In this document: piece after piece, positions 17,393 to 25,726 of the stretch
How positions within the stretch are numbered: the stretch's first letter is position 1
How the letters are laid out: every line of letters begins with the position of its first letter
Assembly (NCBI RefSeq): GCF_940143175.1
Contig: NZ_OW659496.1
Coordinates: 1,736,001 to 1,800,000 of the forward strand
Length of the DNA: 64,000 bases
Source: Erysipelothrix amsterdamensis
GTDB lineage: Bacteria > Bacillota_I > Bacilli_A > Erysipelotrichales > Erysipelotrichaceae
Reading direction: 5' to 3'
Notes under the pieces: generated by a model
Told to the model about the DNA's origin: nothing
What the model saw: only the letters and a program-made list of their open reading frames with translations
Database searches by the model: none
Made by a program: the position numbers and the translations under genes

Positions 17393-18697
17393 TTAAATTC
17401 CTAATGTTTGACGTGGATAAAGTCGGCATGGTACACCATAGCCTTGATCACAACGTCGACCACCATAAGAGGCCGGTCCTGTTCCAAATTGAGGGTCACC
17501 ATTCCAGCGATTCCAAGCATCTAGAACTGTTCCAGGTCCCATGTCAATGGTCTCAACATGAAGATGTGGTCCAGTTGAAGCACCTGTGTTTCCAGAATAT
17601 CCAATTAGACTTCCAGCGGAAACAACTTGATTTCGTGATACAGATACGCTCGATAGATGGGCCACAAGAATACCGTAGTTATGTCCCCCTACATTTACAA
17701 TATAAGAAATGTAGTTTCCATATCCACCACCACAACTCCAGTTACCTTGATAACATCCGGAATTGGTTGAAACAATAAGTCCATTACCAACCGCAAATAC
17801 CGATGTCCCCTGATTAACACCTAAGTCAACACCAGCATGAGCACTGCCACCATATTCAGCAGGATAATGCCAAACATCAGCCGTTACGTCAAATGAACCT
17901 GAAGGAAGCGGAAGTGTAAACCCATTACCGCCTGTTCCAGGCGTAGATGGAATTTGCATTTGTTTAATCTTTTCTTCATCTTCTTTATTCTTATCATTGA
18001 TGCTTGCGATTTGTTCCTGAGCTTCTTTTTCTTTTTGGTGAAGTTCAGAAATAACAGCACGAACACGTTCTTCAAGAAGTTTCGCTTCTTCCTTTTGTAG
18101 TTCCGAAGCTTCCTTGCGAAGTACAATTGCTTGTTTTTCTTCTTCTTGTTTTGCTTTATCCGCTTCTAACTCAGCTTTTATTTCATTCATTTCACGAATT
18201 AAATCTTCATTATAACGTTTGATGGCTCCCATACCTTCGAGACGACGAACCATCTCAGCAAAGTCTTCAGCACCCATTACAAATTCAAAGTATCCATTTA
18301 CACGGGTAGAAGATTGGGCATTGACCATATAGCCCTTAACCTTTTCTTCCGTTTCTTTAATCTTTTTTGCTCTTTCTTCAATACTTGCTTGAAGGCGTTT
18401 AATTTCTTCTTCAGAAGTTGCGATTGCTGTCTTCATAGACTCAATTTCAGCTTCTAGATTTTTGATTTGTTGGCGATAATCGTCCAACTTAGCGACTTCT
18501 TCAGAAAGTTGTTCTTTAATATTAGCCTGTTTCGACTTTTGCGCCTCGAGCTCTTTTTCACGTTCGGCAATTGAATTTTCAAGCGATTCAATATCTTCAG
18601 CGTAAATTGGGACCGTTACAAAAACAGGTGCCAACACCCCAGCAAGCATTAATACAACTACTAATATGATTATAACATTTCTGAAAATTTTTTTCAT
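17393..18697 (-). CDS. Secreted coiled-coil M23 peptidase partner of FtsEX (EnvC/PcsB-like role)
   Basis: A 434-residue exported protein: signal peptide (1 to ~33), coiled coil (~35-250) and C-terminal M23 domain. The start ATG at 18697 overlaps the ftsX stop as ATGA, and AAGGTGG lies upstream, so it is translationally coupled to ftsX. In other bacteria FtsEX opens and activates a coiled-coil hydrolase or activator (PcsB, CwlO, RipC, EnvC), and this gene is in the matching position. Unlike EnvC, the zinc-site residues are intact (HAGVD, AHLSSV, HLHVE), so it may cut peptidoglycan itself. The Cys pair in GCYQGNWSCGGGYGN and the tail GGRRCDQGYGVPCRL are shared with its paralogue. Confidence 0.92.
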   Translation of the reverse strand: MKKIFRNVIIILVVVLMLAGVLAPVFVTVPIYAEDIESLENSIAEREKELEAQKSKQANIKEQLSEEVAKLDDYRQQIKNLEAEIESMKTAIATSEEEIKRLQASIEERAKKIKETEEKVKGYMVNAQSSTRVNGYFEFVMGAEDFAEMVRRLEGMGAIKRYNEDLIREMNEIKAELEADKAKQEEEKQAIVLRKEASELQKEEAKLLEERVRAVISELHQKEKEAQEQIASINDKNKEDEEKIKQMQIPSTPGTGGNGFTLPLPSGSFDVTADVWHYPAEYGGSAHAGVDLGVNQGTSVFAVGNGLIVSTNSGCYQGNWSCGGGYGNYISYIVNVGGHNYGILVAHLSSVSVSRNQVVSAGSLIGYSGNTGASTGPHLHVETIDMGPGTVLDAWNRWNGDPQFGTGPASYGGRRCDQGYGVPCRLYPRQTLGI

Positions 18698-19599
18698 CGT
18701 GACCACCTTAAGAATTTACCTACTGAGAAGAGACTTCCCAATGCTCCTACAACGATTCCAATTAAAGCGAGAATCCCTGAGATTTGTAGTGATAATGGAT
18801 AGACCGCAACCAATTTAAACATTTGCGAAATTAGAATACCGCCTGTTGCTTGATATAAGTATTGATATCCAAATATCGATATAACAATTGGAATTATTGC
18901 TCCCAATAATCCAATTACCATCCCCTCGATGATAAACGGCCAACGGATGTACCAATTGGTTGCTCCGACCGTTCTCATAATACTAATTTCACGACGACGT
19001 GAATGAATTGATACACGAATCGTATTTGAAATTAAAAATACTGCAATCACAGCAAGTGTGACTACGATAATAAATCCAACATTTCGAACTTGTTCAAGCA
19101 TACCAAGGAAATCAGTCGTTCCACTTCCACCGTAACTTGTTTTGTATACACCTTCGATTTTCGCAATTTTATTTGATAAATCTTTAATTTCATCACCTGA
19201 TTTTGCATTGATCAAAAAGGCATTTAACATCGGATTGTTTTCACCACGATACCCACCATAAAGGCTTTCTGCATCTTCTGAATCATTGGCTCTAATAAAT
19301 GCATCCAGTTCATTTTCTTTTGAAGAGAACTTAACATCTAAAACTTCGGGTAATTGTTCAATCTGTTTTTGAATCTCATTAATCTGTGACTTTTCTTCAA
19401 AATCATTTGAAATCTGAGCATGAATTTGAACACTTTGCTCCATTGATCTTGTGATTGTACTAATATTTACACTTAAAAATAGAAATATAGACATTAATAA
19501 CAGTGTCACAGTAACTGATGAAATACTTGATAGTGATAATGCAAAGTGTCGTGTAACACCTGTAATACCATCTTTGATATGACGCCAGACTCTACCCAT
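18694..19599 (-). CDS. ftsX: FtsX, cell-division ABC-transporter-like membrane subunit
   Basis: A 301-residue membrane protein with the FtsX plan: a cytoplasmic N-terminus, a first helix (LSLSSISSVTVTLLLMSIFL), a large extracytoplasmic loop of about 120 residues, then three more helices. The loop is the part that contacts the coiled-coil hydrolase. The segment RREISIMRTVGATNWYIRWP between helices is a family hallmark. It overlaps ftsE by 8 bases and the downstream M23 gene by 4. With FtsE it uses ATP to switch on wall hydrolysis at the septum rather than to move a substrate. Confidence 0.95.
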   Translation of the reverse strand: MGRVWRHIKDGITGVTRHFALSLSSISSVTVTLLLMSIFLFLSVNISTITRSMEQSVQIHAQISNDFEEKSQINEIQKQIEQLPEVLDVKFSSKENELDAFIRANDSEDAESLYGGYRGENNPMLNAFLINAKSGDEIKDLSNKIAKIEGVYKTSYGGSGTTDFLGMLEQVRNVGFIIVVTLAVIAVFLISNTIRVSIHSRRREISIMRTVGATNWYIRWPFIIEGMVIGLLGAIIPIVISIFGYQYLYQATGGILISQMFKLVAVYPLSLQISGILALIGIVVGALGSLFSVGKFLRWSR

Positions 19600-20281
19600 G
19601 GTTGATATATCCTCCCGCAGTCAAATCAGCCACTAAGTGACCTTCATCTAAAGCAATTGTACGTTTTTTATTTTTATTAACAATTTCAACATCGTGTGTG
19701 ACCATTACGACTGTTGTTGCTTCTTCTTGATTAATACGTTCTAATAAATGAATAATTTCCGTGGATTTATCTGGATCAAGATTTCCTGTAGGCTCATCAC
19801 AAATTAAAACCTTAGGTCTATTTGCAATAGCTCGGCCAATGGCAACACGTTGTTGTTGACCTCCTGATAATTCATTTGGATACGCATTTGCTTTTTCAGT
19901 TAAATCAACAAGTCTTAAAACTTCTCGTACGCGCTTACGCAATTCAACGCGTGGCGTGTTTACAACTTCAAGTGCAAAAGCAATATTTTCAAATACTGTT
20001 TTACGTTCTAATAATTTAAAGTCCTGAAATACTACTCCGATATGTCGTCGATACAACGGCACTTTCGAGTGTTTTAATTTACCTACATTAAATTTCCCAA
20101 CTTTTACGGTCCCTTTCGTAGGTATTTCTTCACCATTTAAAAGACGAATCATCGTTGATTTCCCTGAACCTGTTGGTCCAATAATATAAACAAATTCGCC
20201 TTGTTCAATTCCAAGATTAATATTATAGAGCGCGTTAACACCGTTTTTATACTGTTTTGATACATTTTCGAAATATAACAT
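19592..20281 (-). CDS. ftsE: FtsE, cell-division ATPase
   Basis: A 229-residue ABC ATPase. Walker A is GPTGSGKST near residue 35, the signature is LSGGQQQRVAIGRA, and Walker B is VLICDEPTGNLD. Length and the close fit to FtsE, plus the overlapping ftsX, make the call firm. It opens the ftsE-ftsX-M23 operon. A good extended -10 promoter (TGGTATAAT) lies 30-40 bases upstream of the start, which carries an AAAGGAG site. Confidence 0.96.
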   Translation of the reverse strand: MLYFENVSKQYKNGVNALYNINLGIEQGEFVYIIGPTGSGKSTMIRLLNGEEIPTKGTVKVGKFNVGKLKHSKVPLYRRHIGVVFQDFKLLERKTVFENIAFALEVVNTPRVELRKRVREVLRLVDLTEKANAYPNELSGGQQQRVAIGRAIANRPKVLICDEPTGNLDPDKSTEIIHLLERINQEEATTVVMVTHDVEIVNKNKKRTIALDEGHLVADLTAGGYINHG

Positions 20282-20310
20282 CGATCAACTCACTCCTTTT
20301 ATCATGTGTT

Positions 20311-20319
20311 ATTATACCA
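20311..20319 (-). promoter_or_regulatory. Probable extended -10 promoter of ftsEX
   Basis: TGGTATAAT on the minus strand, about 30 bases upstream of the ftsE start, has the TGn extension and a perfect TATAAT. No good -35 box lies at the normal distance, which is acceptable for extended -10 promoters. Confidence 0.5.
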
Positions 20320-20356
20320 CACCGTTTATGACCATAATGTGAAAAAGTATGGTAGG

Positions 20357-21211
20357 CTATGTGATTGAAGCCTTCATAAAACCTTTTCCATGAACTTCTG
20401 TTGCATCTGACACAATCAAAAATGCATTTGGGTCAACCTCTTTAACTAGACGTTCGAGTTCAACATATTGGTCTTTCATTAATACTGTTAAAATAATTTC
20501 TCGAGATTCATTTGTATAACCACCTGTTGCAGGAATACGTGTTGATCCCCGATCAATCATAGTATGAATTCGATTTAAAACTTCATTAACCTCATTTGTT
20601 ATGATAAACACTTGTTTAGCTTGTTCACCAGAAATCATCTGAATCTTATCAATCGCTATTGCTGAGGTAAATATTGATAAAAATCCAATTAAAACATTAT
20701 TTAAGCCATAACTTTTAAGTCCCAAAAGAACTGTAATGGTATCAATGAGTGCAATCCATACAGAAACCTTGATTCCTGTATATTTCGATAGAATTAATGG
20801 TGGAATATCCATACCACCAGTACTTGCGCCCGTTCTAAATGTTAATCCTAATCCAACTCCCATGAGTGCTCCTCCAAAAATAGAGGCAAGAATTGGGTCT
20901 ACTTCTGGTGCATAACCAACAGATGATAGAATATTAATTAACAGCGGGGATAATATTGTGCTCGCTAGCGTTTTAATCGCAAATCGCTTACCTAAGAAAA
21001 CCAACCCTAATAAAAACGACGATGCATATATAATATTAATCATCAATTCTTTTTCAATCCCTAAAAATGGGTAAAGCGCAACGGATACTCCCGATACGCC
21101 CCCAGAAAGAATATTATTGGGTAGTATAAAAAACGTTACTGCTACCGCGAGTACAAAGTTTCCTAGAAGTAAAAATAGCAAGTCGCTTAAATGTTCTTTT
21201 ATACGATCCAT
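20357..21211 (-). CDS. YitT-family membrane protein (DUF161/DUF2179)
   Basis: A 284-residue protein. The first ~200 residues form five or six membrane helices with the family motif around GASTGGMDIPPLILSK. The C-terminal ~85 residues form the small cytoplasmic DUF2179 domain (RGSTRIPATGGYTNESREII). The biochemical role of the family is not established; some members are linked to nutrient or stress phenotypes. Only one base separates its start from the prfB stop, so it is likely co-transcribed and coupled with prfB. No terminator is obvious after it. Confidence 0.88.
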   Translation of the reverse strand: MDRIKEHLSDLLFLLLGNFVLAVAVTFFILPNNILSGGVSGVSVALYPFLGIEKELMINIIYASSFLLGLVFLGKRFAIKTLASTILSPLLINILSSVGYAPEVDPILASIFGGALMGVGLGLTFRTGASTGGMDIPPLILSKYTGIKVSVWIALIDTITVLLGLKSYGLNNVLIGFLSIFTSAIAIDKIQMISGEQAKQVFIITNEVNEVLNRIHTMIDRGSTRIPATGGYTNESREIILTVLMKDQYVELERLVKEVDPNAFLIVSDATEVHGKGFMKASIT

Positions 21212-21212
21212 T

Positions 21213-22317
21213 CTATACTCCTACATTCATTTTCAAAAATGCTTCAATAAAATCATCAATGTCACCATCTAATACGTCACCATATTGGCTTGTTTCAAAT
21301 TTAGTGCGATGATCTTTAACCATTGTATAAGGGTGAGCTACATAAGAACGAATTTGAGAACCCCATTCGATTAACTTATGTTCACCTTTTATTGCTGCAA
21401 GCTGTGCTTGCTTTTCTTCGATTTCTCGTTGGTACAACTTACTTTTCAGCATCATTAATGCTTCTTCTCTATTTTGAAGTTGACTTCTTCCTGCTTGACA
21501 AGTTACTACGATACCTGTTTTTTTGTGTGTTATCCGTACTGCAGAGTCTGTCTTATTAACATGTTGACCCCCAGCACCGGTAGCACGCATCGTATCGACA
21601 TCGATGTCTTCCGGTAAAATTGTAATTTCAATACTGTTGTCAAATTCAGGTGCTACATCTACAGATGCAAAGGAAGTGTGACGTCGTCCTGATGAATCGA
21701 AAGGACTGATTCTAACAAGACGATGAACACCTTTCTCTGCTTTTAAATAACCGTAGGCAAACATACCCGATACTGAAAAGGAAACAGATTTTAATCCGGC
21801 CTCGTCACCATCAAGATAGTTAAGAACACTGATTTTAAAACCATGATCTTGCGCCCATCGTGTGTACATACGATAAAGCATTTCTGCGAAATCTTGGCTC
21901 TCTGTTCCTCCGGCACCCGGATGAATTTCAACAATTGCATTTTTTTGATCATAATCATGACTTAGAAGTACAAGTACTGAGAAAGATTCCATTTCTTTTT
22001 GGATTTCTTTAACTTCTACTTCTAGTGAGTTCTGAAACTCCTCATCCGCTTCTTCTTTTAATAAAAGAATACTGTCAGAGCATGACATCAATCGTTCGAG
22101 TAAATCGTGATGTGTTTCAACGACTTTTTTTAATTGATTCAGCTTTTGAATGTGTTGTGAACTGTGTCTATGGTCATCCCAAAAACCGTCTTCAACCATT
22201 TCTGATTCGAGTTCTTTGATTTTAGCTTCTTTTTGAGCTAAGTCAAAGTGAATCACCAAGTGCTTTCAAATCAGATGTTGTTGAGTCAACAATCTGTGCT
22301 ATTTCAAATAATTCCAT
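21213..22317 (-). CDS. prfB: Peptide chain release factor 2, made by +1 programmed frameshift
   Basis: RF2 recognises UGA and UAA stop codons. The coding region is split. A first frame starts at the ATG at 22317 (MELFEIAQIV...), reads 24 codons to CTT and meets an in-frame TGA at 22243-22245. Shifting +1 at CTTTGAC continues as DLAQKEAKIKE into the main frame ending at 21213. The SPF codon-recognition motif (RISPFDSSG) and the GGQ catalytic motif (GAGGQHVN) are both present. Joined, the protein is about 367 residues, normal for RF2. It lies 14 bases downstream of secA. Confidence 0.97.
22243..22260 (-). other. Programmed +1 frameshift site of prfB
   Basis: The minus strand reads GGTGATTCACTTTGAC around the site. 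CTT TGA C is the classic RF2 slip, where slow UGA decoding lets the ribosome move from CTT to TTT-GAC. The internal Shine-Dalgarno-like element is GGTGAT, three bases before CTT, which is weaker or shifted compared with the usual AGGGGG. Confidence 0.92.
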
Positions 22318-22330
22318 CGTATCACCCTAT

Positions 22331-24673
22331 CTATTGTCTGTATTCAATCTTTACATTTACACAGAACATAACAATGTCTTGTGCAATTTGTCCTAACATT
22401 TCTTCGAACATTTCAAATCCTTCAGTCACATACGCTTGAAGTGGCTTATCTTGAGCATATGAGCGCAAATGAATTCCTTCTCGTAATTTACTCATAGCAT
22501 CAATATGATCAACCCATGAGCGATCAATCATGTTGAGCACAACTTCTTTTTCAACACGTGTAAACTGATCTTGTACATCTGTAATTTTAATTTCATATTT
22601 TTCCCAAGCTGCATCTGTAATAATTGTTTGAATTTCTTCTTGAGATGCATTATCTAGAGACGCTTGGTCAAATGAGTCATCGATTAAGCCCAGCTTATCC
22701 AACGCTTCTACAAGTCCTTCTTTATCAATTGAGAAATCTCTTGATTCTAGATTTGTATATGATGCGATTGTATCTGAAACAACTCGCTTATACATCTCTT
22801 TAATGATTCCATGAACATCTTCGTTTTCTAATACATAATCACGTTGTTCATAAATGATTTCACGTTGTTGACGTAACACATCATCGTAATCAAGAAGTGT
22901 TTTACGGATATCAAAGTTCACTCCTTCAACGCGGCGTTGAGCAGCACTAATTTGTTTTGTTATTACTTTATTTTCAATTGCCACATCCCCAAGTTGGCTA
23001 TAAACATTTTCAAAACGTTCACTACCATGACGTAACATTAAATCATCTTCAAACGAAACGAAGAAACGTGACATCCCTGGGTCTCCTTGACGACCTGAAC
23101 GTCCACGGAGCTGGTTATCAATACGACGTGACTCATGGCGTTCACTACCTAAAACCGCAAGTCCTCCAAGAGCTCTTGATTCTTCATCAAGTTTAATATC
23201 AGTACCACGCCCAGCCATGTTGGTCGCGATTGTTACAGAACCTTTACGTCCTGCCTTCTCAATAATTTGAGCTTCACGAGCATGGTTTTTCGCATTTAAT
23301 ACTTCATGTTTAATCTTGCGTTGCTTCATCATCATACTTAAGTATTCTGATGTTTCAACCGCAACAGTACCTACAAGAACTGGTTGGCCTTTTTCGTTGA
23401 GTTCACGAACAGTTTCAATAAGTGCTTCAAATTTTGCCTTACGTGTACCATAAACGAGGTCTGGTAAATCTTCACGTGCGATTGGACGGTTTGTTGGAAC
23501 TTCCAGAACGCGCATGTTATAGATTTCTAAGAATTCTTCTTCCTCAGTTTTCGCAGTACCGGTCATCCCGGATAGTTTATTATATAGTCTAAAGAAATTT
23601 TGGTAAGTAACTGTTGCCAGTGTAACCGTTTCTTGTTTAATTGTTACGCCTTCTTTAGCACATAAAGCTTGGTGTAGTCCGTCAGAATACTCACGACCTT
23701 CCATCAATCGTCCTGTGAATTGGTCAACAATAACAACTTCGTTATTTTGTACAACATACTCGATATCATTGAGCATAATGTAGTTAGCTTTTAATGCATT
23801 ATTAATGTGATGCACCAAAGAGGTATTATCAAGATCATATAGATTATCTACTTTGAAAGTGCGCTCAGCTTTTTCAACACCTGCTTCTGTGAGTTGAACA
23901 GTTTTTGACTTCACATCAATAACATAGTCTGAACCTTCGCTTAATTTTTTTGCGAATTTATCCGATGATTCATACAATTTAGCACCATCACGCGCTCCAC
24001 CCGAAATAATTAATGGTGTACGTGACTCATCAATCAGAATCGAGTCAACCTCATCAACAAGTGCATAGTTTAAAGGACGCAATACACGTTGTTCAACCTT
24101 AGTAACCATGTTGTCTCGAAGATAGTCAAAACCAACTTCTGAGTTTGTTGTATATGTAATATCACATTCATATACTTCGCGTTTACCTGAAGGTGATAAA
24201 GCACGTACGTTTATACCGACTGTAAGTCCTAAGAAACGATGGATTTCTCCCATCCATTCCGCATCACGTTGAGCAAGATACTCATTAACTGTAATAACAT
24301 GAACTCCCTTACCCTCTAATGCATTAAGGTAAGTAGGCATGATTGCTGTTAATGTTTTACCTTCTCCAGTCTTCATTTCCGCGATATCACCGCGGTGAAG
24401 AATTATAGCCCCCATAAGCTGAACAACATATGGGAATTCACCAATAACTCGGTAAGCTGCCTCACGTGAAACAGCATAAGCCTCCACAAGAAGATCATCT
24501 AAAGTTTCCCCTTGAGCAATACGGTTTTTAAATTCATTAGTTTTTTCTTTTAACGCTTCATCAGATAGAGCACGCGTCTCTTCTGCCAACGCATCAATTT
24601 CATGTGCAATTTTTTCAATTTCATTTAAAATCTTACGATCGCCACTAAAAAGATTACTTAAAAATCCAGCCAT
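22331..24673 (-). CDS. secA: SecA protein-translocation ATPase
   Basis: A 780-residue motor of the Sec translocon. The DEAD-type domain shows AEMKTGEGKT and VDEVDSIL; the second domain has ATNMAGRGTDIKL and the GRSGRQGDPG motif. The helical scaffold and helical wing follow. It ends at ...MFCVNVKIEYRQ without the C-terminal zinc-binding tail (CxCxSG...) of most SecA proteins, making it about 60 residues shorter than Bacillus SecA. It lies just upstream of prfB, a common Firmicutes order. The start has a GGAGG site ten bases upstream. Confidence 0.97.
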   Translation of the reverse strand: MAGFLSNLFSGDRKILNEIEKIAHEIDALAEETRALSDEALKEKTNEFKNRIAQGETLDDLLVEAYAVSREAAYRVIGEFPYVVQLMGAIILHRGDIAEMKTGEGKTLTAIMPTYLNALEGKGVHVITVNEYLAQRDAEWMGEIHRFLGLTVGINVRALSPSGKREVYECDITYTTNSEVGFDYLRDNMVTKVEQRVLRPLNYALVDEVDSILIDESRTPLIISGGARDGAKLYESSDKFAKKLSEGSDYVIDVKSKTVQLTEAGVEKAERTFKVDNLYDLDNTSLVHHINNALKANYIMLNDIEYVVQNNEVVIVDQFTGRLMEGREYSDGLHQALCAKEGVTIKQETVTLATVTYQNFFRLYNKLSGMTGTAKTEEEEFLEIYNMRVLEVPTNRPIAREDLPDLVYGTRKAKFEALIETVRELNEKGQPVLVGTVAVETSEYLSMMMKQRKIKHEVLNAKNHAREAQIIEKAGRKGSVTIATNMAGRGTDIKLDEESRALGGLAVLGSERHESRRIDNQLRGRSGRQGDPGMSRFFVSFEDDLMLRHGSERFENVYSQLGDVAIENKVITKQISAAQRRVEGVNFDIRKTLLDYDDVLRQQREIIYEQRDYVLENEDVHGIIKEMYKRVVSDTIASYTNLESRDFSIDKEGLVEALDKLGLIDDSFDQASLDNASQEEIQTIITDAAWEKYEIKITDVQDQFTRVEKEVVLNMIDRSWVDHIDAMSKLREGIHLRSYAQDKPLQAYVTEGFEMFEEMLGQIAQDIVMFCVNVKIEYRQ

Positions 24674-24732
24674 AATTCAAGCCTCCATTCCTTGATATTG
24701 TAACACATAACGAATTCAGAATACATAACTAA

Positions 24733-24755
24733 AAAAGTTGGCATAACCAACTTTT
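24733..24755 (-). terminator. Intrinsic terminator after the cold-shock gene
   Basis: Minus-strand stem AAAAGTTGG / CCAACTTTT with a 5-base loop and a TTTTTT tail, just after the stop codon at 24761. Confidence 0.85.
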
Positions 24756-24760
24756 CTACT

Positions 24761-24958
24761 CTAGATTCTCACAATATTATGTGCTTGCAAACCGCGCTCA
24801 GATTCCACAAGTTCAAATTCAACTTCAGTACCCTCTTCAATGGTTTTAAATCCTTCCATAATCAGATGAGTATAATGAAAAAATATGTCTTGTCCATCCT
24901 CTGCTGTGATGAAACCAAATCCTTTGTTTTTGTTAAATGTTTTAACTTTCCCCTTCAT
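24761..24958 (-). CDS. Cold-shock protein (CspA family)
   Basis: A 65-residue single cold-shock domain, the full family length. The two RNA-binding motifs are visible: KGFGFITAED (RNP1) at residues 13-22 and DIFFHYTHL (RNP2) at residues 24-32. Such proteins bind single-stranded RNA or DNA and melt mRNA structure at low temperature or in stationary phase. It is monocistronic, with its own promoter at 25007-25035 and a terminator at 24733-24755. The ribosome binding site is AGAAAGGG. Confidence 0.95.
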   Translation of the reverse strand: MKGKVKTFNKNKGFGFITAEDGQDIFFHYTHLIMEGFKTIEEGTEVEFELVESERGLQAHNIVRI

Positions 24959-25006
24959 TGTATAGACCCTTTCTAAGCATATTTATATACTTTTAATTTC
25001 AATAAA

Positions 25007-25035
25007 ATTATACGATAGAGGTACTTAAAAGGCAA
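25007..25035 (-). promoter_or_regulatory. Sigma-A promoter of the cold-shock gene
   Basis: TTGCCT and TATAAT are separated by 17 bases on the minus strand. This leaves a leader of about 40 bases, short for a cold-shock gene, where long structured leaders are common. Confidence 0.7.
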
Positions 25036-25045
25036 GTGAAATCGC

Positions 25046-25726
25046 TTACTTATGGTTTGTAAGGGTACCCGCTAAGCACAGTGCTTCGATATGATCCACA
25101 AAAGGTTTGATTTGATCGGCTATAGCTTCTAAAGTATTTCCAGTTGTCACAATATCATCAATAATTAAAATCTTCGTTGTTCTTTTTTGAGGTAATTTCT
25201 CGAGTGCAATATGATCGCGTATTTTACGACGGTCTTTTGAGTTACAGAGAGCCTGTTTAATCGGAGCATTGCTCACAAGATTGATACCGCTGTGTTTAAG
25301 CCCTAGTTTATCTACTAAAAGATCTAAATGATTGGGCTTACTACTATTAGTTGTATTAGATGGGGCGATAACATATTCGTAACGGGAATAATGGAATTGA
25401 ATCCAAAAACGATGATACTCAAACAAATATTTTTTGAGATGGTAATCATGATGAACTTTATATCTGAGAATGAGGTTTCGAATAAAACCCCGATACTCAT
25501 ATAGGACACAGGTTTTGAAAGATAGGTCTCCACGATAAAACTTTTTACACCTTAGGCGCTCATAACACAGGTTACAGAGCGCTTCATTTTTCGAACCGAT
25601 TAATGAGTCGAGAAGTGGCTTAACTTCAATTTTTTCAAAACAGATGTCGCATGATTGTTCGCATTCACAAGAGCACGTTTTGACTTTATCAATGATGGTG
25701 TCAATTCGAGAAAAAAACACATACAC
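25046..25726 (-). CDS. comFC: ComFC-like phosphoribosyltransferase-domain protein
   Basis: A 226-residue ComFC/GntX-family protein. Cysteine pairs in CDICFEK and CNLCYE form the N-terminal zinc site, and ILIIDDIVTTGNTLEAIA near residue 195 is the PRPP-binding loop. ComFC is needed for natural transformation. The only in-frame Met is at 25726, with AAAGGAG five bases upstream, both inside the comFA coding region, so the genes overlap by 127 bases in different frames. A small signal-free N-terminal extension (CSCECEQSC) adds three more cysteines. Confidence 0.88.
   Translation of the reverse strand: MYVFFSRIDTIIDKVKTCSCECEQSCDICFEKIEVKPLLDSLIGSKNEALCNLCYERLRCKKFYRGDLSFKTCVLYEYRGFIRNLILRYKVHHDYHLKKYLFEYHRFWIQFHYSRYEYVIAPSNTTNSSKPNHLDLLVDKLGLKHSGINLVSNAPIKQALCNSKDRRKIRDHIALEKLPQKRTTKILIIDDIVTTGNTLEAIADQIKPFVDHIEALCLAGTLTNHK

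Noticed and set aside
21213-22317. prfB as a pseudogene or sequencing error
   Set aside because: The break is at the exact CTTTGAC site used for autoregulated frameshifting in most bacteria.
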